A stretch of 64,000 nt of DNA from Trematomus loennbergii (lineage: Eukaryota > Chordata > Actinopteri > Perciformes > Nototheniidae): the NCBI GenBank assembly GCA_012861695.1, contig JAAOOA010000277.1, positions 222,501-286,500 of the forward strand, in the 5' to 3' direction. Shown one piece after another: positions 59,456-64,000 of this stretch. Position numbers and translations under genes: made by a program. The notes below the pieces were generated by a model, which saw only the letters and a program-made list of their open reading frames with translations, had not been told where the DNA came from and did no database searches. Every line of letters starts with the position of its first letter. Position 1 is the first letter of the stretch.

Positions 59456-59770
59456 CATTTAAGAAGAAGACGATTGTGAGGATCAGTGCTGACTTTGACA
59501 TGAGTGACCCAGCCGTCCAACAACAAATCGTGAGCCAGGTGAGAATAATACATCTTGCTTCATAATTGCATTTATAACAGTTTAGTCCGTAGTTATTAAC
59601 AATATATAAGAACTTTAGCGAATGAGCGGCTGGATTTCAAGTTGGGACAAATGTAACTCCTGGTATTTGTGTATCTCTCTTAGCTGGAGGCAAAGATGAG
59701 AAACATGGGAATCACTGATTTCAAGATCAACTGGAAGACAACAAAAACAACCATAACAACCTCCCATTGA
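59456..59770 (+). CDS. Copy C C-terminal tail (exons 13-14)
   Basis: Exons 59456-59538 and 59684-59770; the end reads INWKTTKTTITTSH and stop. Confidence 0.8.
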
Positions 59771-60631
59771 ATTAACTTGTTAAGTTGTACACTATGCTTT
59801 TTCACTTCTGTATTTGTGTATATGTTTAAGTAACCCTCTCAGAGAGACATTTGTTAAAAACTGACGTCAAACTCAAATGTAAGTTGTGTGTAAGAATATA
59901 CTATATAATATAAGTCTAGATAGACAGTGTCTAAGCAAGGTGTCATAACATTTTACATTTAACCTACTTTTTTGTGAACAACATCATGATTTTTTAGTTA
60001 AAACTTTTAGTTTGACTTGTGCATTTAGTGTTGGTACTGATTTCTTATTTTGATGTGTTTATAATTCCTTTTCTTTTTCTGTGTGAGGAGCCTTTGTGAA
60101 TAGCTCAGTTTAGAAATGTGCTGCAGGAGAGTTTGTCTGGTTACTGGCTTCAGTATAAAGCCCAAACATCTAGAAGTCATCCTCAATATAATTGACCTTT
60201 ACGATTTTAGTTTTAGGGCCTTGTTTTTCAAGCCTTCTATTGACAGATAACTATGTAAACATCTGTTGCTTCACCTGGAGGAGGCGAAACATGAGTCCTG
60301 CTATACCTTGAATGGACTGAAGTTAAACAATGTGAACTAATTTGTGTACTTGCATAAAAAAATCATTATTTTAAACCCATTTTTTAAAATGTACTCAATG
60401 TAACCGGAAGAAAAGCTATATTAGTTGTTTTTTGCCATGTACTGTTGAATTAAGAAGTTAATTGTTACAAAATGAAAGAGCAAAGCTAGCCGTTTTTTGC
60501 ATTTCAAAATGATGCATGAATATCGTTAATACTTGATTGATTATTTAAGATGCATTTTGAGATCAGAAATGTGTATCATTTGCCACTTCAAATGTTTCTA
60601 ATACTTATTGTGAATAAAATAAACATATAAA

Positions 60632-60979
60632 TTAAAATGCCCATTTTGAGCACTGTGTTATTTTTTCATTTTATTAATGATGATTGGTTAGCTGGTCGGC
60701 TCTTTTGTGATTGGTCATTCACTTAGAGATGGCCCGCCCCTTAGCCTATCACGTACAATGTGTTGGAGCGCTAGCCAATAGAAGCGCTTGTGTTACCTAC
60801 TGATTTCAATATATTACAGAAGTAAACAAAAGAGTCCAATGGAGGCGTTTTTATATTCTTCTGTGTGTGGAAGAGAAACTTTGGGATTTTAGCCTTTGCA
60901 GACGATTCACATGCACAACACACCTATATGACACACTACAGGAGAGGGAAGCCCCAAAAGCACAATAGGGTCTCTTTAA
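60632..60979. mobile_element. TTAA-ended MITE beyond the 3' end of copy C
   Basis: Third copy of the element at 25926-26296 and 45649-45994. Confidence 0.5.
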
Positions 60980-61940
60980 AAGCTGAGAACCTTTTGATGT
61001 AAAAGATTCCGACAGACGGTCAATCAATACTTAGTCTCATTTCATTAAACAGTTGTAAGTGCTTGAACATATCATGCATGCGAGTCATACACACATAACA
61101 ATAATTTTAATTCAATCAAATGTTTAAGAATTAGTTTTGGAACATAACCAAAGCATCACGAAAACAACCAAAGGAGCTAGTTAAAGCACCGGATGCCCGA
61201 GAACAACTTGTAACCAAATGTGTTCTTGTTTCCTCTGCACAAAAGGATGCGTTTTGCATAAAATGACTTTAGAAAAATGAGAACTCCATTTAGAGTTGGT
61301 TGTTGAACAAAGAGGTAAGGCTGTGTTTAAAATATTATACAGTAGGCTATTGTACTAGTAATTTGTTAAAATGTATCCCACACAAAATTATACAATTAAA
61401 AACAAATAAATACACACAAGGATAATTATGTGTTATTGTTGAGTAAATAACAGTGTGTGGTTTAGAAAAGAATACAAAATTAGAAGGAAAAAACGATGAA
61501 ACAATACAGATTTCAGTTTCTGAGCCCTACTCTCCCCCTAACTGACGGCAACAAAAGTCCTACATTATTTAATTAAAATAAAGAAGTAAAAACAATAAGT
61601 GTGGCTTGATTGAGTAAGAAAAAGGTTGATAAACGCTGTGAGAATGGATCTGCGGAGAGCATTTCGCCGCGATCCCAACTTGTCTATTACCAACGTTCAG
61701 GGAGCTCTATGCAAGTCAATGGGACGCCCTGCCCGTTGAAAACTGACTCTAAGGGGTACCCTGTCCGTAATAGAGTGACGGGGAGGGGCCCTGACCGACC
61801 GTCAACATGTGACGGGTTGGGAGTGAGAACGTGTTGGTTATTTCCTCTTTTTGTTTGCCTTCAAACATGGTGTCCATCACTTCAGTCATGCATTCTTTTA
61901 TACTTCAGTTATTATCCAGTGGAATGTCCTTACCTACTGG

Positions 61941-63234
61941 CAGGGGCGGATCTAGAAAATATTCATGGGGTGGCAAGAGGGTGGCAGGAGATTTTGAGGG
62001 TGACATCCCCTAGTAGAAGTATATGCTGATTTAATCGCACTCATATCAATCAATGTTAACTTGGAAAGCCACAATATTGATATTTTAACTCAATAACATT
62101 AGGTGACATTATTGTGGCACATCAGTAAAGCCTTACATATAAATATATAATGTGGCAGACATAATTTAATTAATTTTAACTGAACAATAACTGAATGAGT
62201 TTGTTTCACTCTTAGACCAGCAGGGGCACCAAATCTATGAAGACTGCTGCAATAAGTACATTAATTAACTGTCTCATCGATGTTTGTCTGAATGAATATG
62301 ATAATATTAACAATCATATCATTCTTATCAGCTGTCAATCACTGTTATGATTCACATATTCATTTATTATTGAATATATATATTATTTTTTTGGAGGAGT
62401 TAATGATGAATGTTCCTCAAAATGCTTGCTCACCCTCCTTCAAATTTGAAAGACAAGTAATTACTATCATATATCAAAATTCAAAAGAACAGTTCAGCGC
62501 CCCACGACTTTACTGCAAACAGTTACAACCTTGACTTTATATCAGTTAGGGTTAAAAAACGTGTATTCAGCTAAAATATATACATCGCTGCAGTTATTAT
62601 CCAGTGGAAAGTCCTTACCTACTGGCCTAGTTAAATCAAAGTGGTTACTTTTTTTTGGCTGGGCAGTGTAGTTTTACACACCGTCTTATTTGACTTTCTC
62701 AGGACTTAAAACTCATTTTTGGGGCAGACCCCCACAAAGAAAAAAAATATATACACAAGGTCATCATCTTAACAGTTGTTTATGACCATCCGTGAGCAGA
62801 GCATCAAGTTGGCATGCCTATAACAGCTGAATGCGGCGATTAACATCTTGTTCAGCAAAACGCCTCACAAACTTATTAAGATCCAAAGCTTTAGTGCAAT
62901 TTGATTCAATGCTGAGTAGCCAAACTTGACAGTCTCTTCTCTGTCAAATACCTCATTCCTTGTTCGAATGCTTCTCTTTTTGCGCCGTCCCGTTCAAATG
63001 AAATCGCCACCAATCATATTTCCACGCTCGCGCCAGGCTAGGGGAGGGGTTACAAGGCTCGCGTCTTGTGCTGCATTCACTTGCACTCGGACATTGAGAT
63101 TTTCTCATAAATGTCCGATGAGCCACAACGTTTCTTTCAAAACAAAGCTACCAACTGGGGTGGCAGCTGGGGTGGCAAGGCTATTTTTCAGGGGGCAGTT
63201 GCCACCCCATGCCACCCCGGTAGATCCGCCCCTG
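61941..63234 (-). mobile_element. hAT-like element after copy C
   Basis: CCTACTGG at 61933-61940 and 63235-63242. It is the duplicate of 46957-48251. Confidence 0.7.
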
Positions 63235-63883
63235 CCTACTGGCCTAGTTAAATCAAAGTGGTTACTTTTTTTTGGCTGGGCAGTGTAGTTTTACACACTG
63301 TCTTATTTGACTTTCTCAGGACTTAAAACAGTTTTTTGGGGGCAGACCCCCACAAAGAAAAAAAATATTTACACACGTAAGGTCATCATCTTAACAGTTT
63401 TGTATGCTCATCCGTGAGCAGAGCATCAAGTTGACATGTCTAATACAGCTGAATGCGGCGATTAACATTTTGTTCAGCAAAACGCCTCACAAACTTATTA
63501 AGATCAACAGCTTTAGTGCGTTTTGATTCAATGCTGAGTACAGCCAAACTTGACAGTCTCTTCTCTGTCATTGTAGACCGCAAATACCTCATTCCTTTAG
63601 TACTTGGGTCCGAATGCTTCTCGTTTGGCGCCGTCCCGTTCAAATGAAATCGCCGCCAATCATATTTCCACGCTCGCGCCAGGGCGGGGGAGGGGTTACA
63701 AGACGTGCGTCTTGTGCTGAATTCACTTGCACTCGGACATTAGAGACTTTCTCTCATAAATGTCCGATGAGCCACAACTTTTCTTTCAAAACAAAGCTGC
63801 CAACTGGGATGGCAGCTGGGGTGGCAAGGCCTATTTTTAGGATGGCAGTTTCCACCCCATGCCACCCCGGTAGGTGAAACTAG
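62625..63883. repeat. Tandem duplication of about 620 bases, second set
   Basis: Duplicate of 47634-48890, with the same two units and a hAT transposase C-terminal remnant on the minus strand (63440-63643). Confidence 0.8.
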
Positions 63884-64000
63884 GCTACTAGCTACAGTAC
63901 AGATGCAACTAGATGAGCTTAACTCTCGCTCTGACTTTTTTTTTGTAAACTCTCGCTCTGACTCAGACAGGTTGAAAGAGACGAGACATGCATTTTTCCC

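Larger units (their letters stand above)
51869..59770 (+). pseudogene. Copy C: secreted hybrid lectin, frame-broken
   Basis: Exons: 51869-51902, 52184-52222, 54049-54318, 54961-55111, 55454-55739, 55952-56103, 56274-56550, 56963-57107, 57247-57475, 57631-57806, 58034-58413, 58536-58868, 59456-59538, 59684-59770. Same architecture as copy B. Breaks: exon 3 (length off by two), exon 4 (one C fewer in a C run), exon 8 (one base lost), exon 11 (five A instead of six). Exon 12, broken in B, is intact here. The complementary pattern of breaks suggests either recent decay or base-level sequence errors. Confidence 0.85.
49870..64000. repeat. Second tandem unit (copy C and its 3' flank)
   Basis: Colinear with 34260-49020. 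From exon 8 onward the two units are almost identical with a steady offset of about 14.98 kb. The unit is cut by the window end. Confidence 0.9.

Overview
The window is a piece of a vertebrate, almost certainly a teleost fish, nuclear genome. Genes are split into short exons with GT/AG introns of consistent phase, and there are dinucleotide microsatellites. Transposon relics are very dense and of types typical of fish: hAT, TTAA-site elements, DIRS, a Penelope-like RT, a SCAN/Gmr1-like gag and a tRNA-derived SINE. The only host genes I can support are lectin genes. I see no rRNA genes, functional tRNA genes, CRISPR arrays or bacterial features.

Layout. (1) 0.36-2.53 kb, minus strand: a secreted C-type lectin gene (signal peptide plus three C-type lectin domains, CTLDs) with two frame breaks. 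(2) 2.8-25.4 kb: a transposon graveyard. It holds a Gmr1-like gag relic between direct repeats, with a hAT-like MITE inside one repeat; several TTAA-ended elements; (CA)n and telomere-like repeats beside a Penelope-like RT fragment; a hAT element with a perfect 8-bp target duplication nested in a long-TIR element; a structurally complete 5.65-kb DIRS-type tyrosine-recombinase retrotransposon on the minus strand; and nested MITEs forming a palindrome. (3) 25.5-64 kb: an inverted and tandemly duplicated array of one unusual lectin gene.

The array gene encodes a predicted secreted protein of about 880 residues: signal peptide, four F-type (fucolectin) domains each split over two exons, two CTLDs each on one exon, and a short charged tail. 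Copy A (27.18-33.83 kb, minus) and copy B (34.66-44.79 kb, plus) are head to head around a palindrome centre near 34.25 kb. Copy C (50.29-59.77 kb, plus) is a tandem duplicate of B. Between B and C lies a collapsed minus-strand remnant of an A-type copy (49.36-49.86 kb) that keeps only the last exon and the 5' flank. B and C each carry a duplicated 5' end (promoter, signal-peptide exons and half an F-type domain) upstream of the main gene. The downstream 3 kb, with hAT relics, is duplicated too and runs off the window end.

How it fits together: F-type lectins bind fucose-containing glycans and CTLDs often bind mannose-type or other glycans through calcium, so the array looks like a multivalent secreted glycan-recognition (innate immune) locus expanding by duplication. 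Copies are nearly identical except in F-type domain 2, where ligand-loop regions differ. Each copy has one-base breaks, often in homopolymers, so sequencing error and pseudogenisation cannot be separated from this sequence alone. Exon borders were placed by eye from splice consensus, phase and agreement among paralogues.
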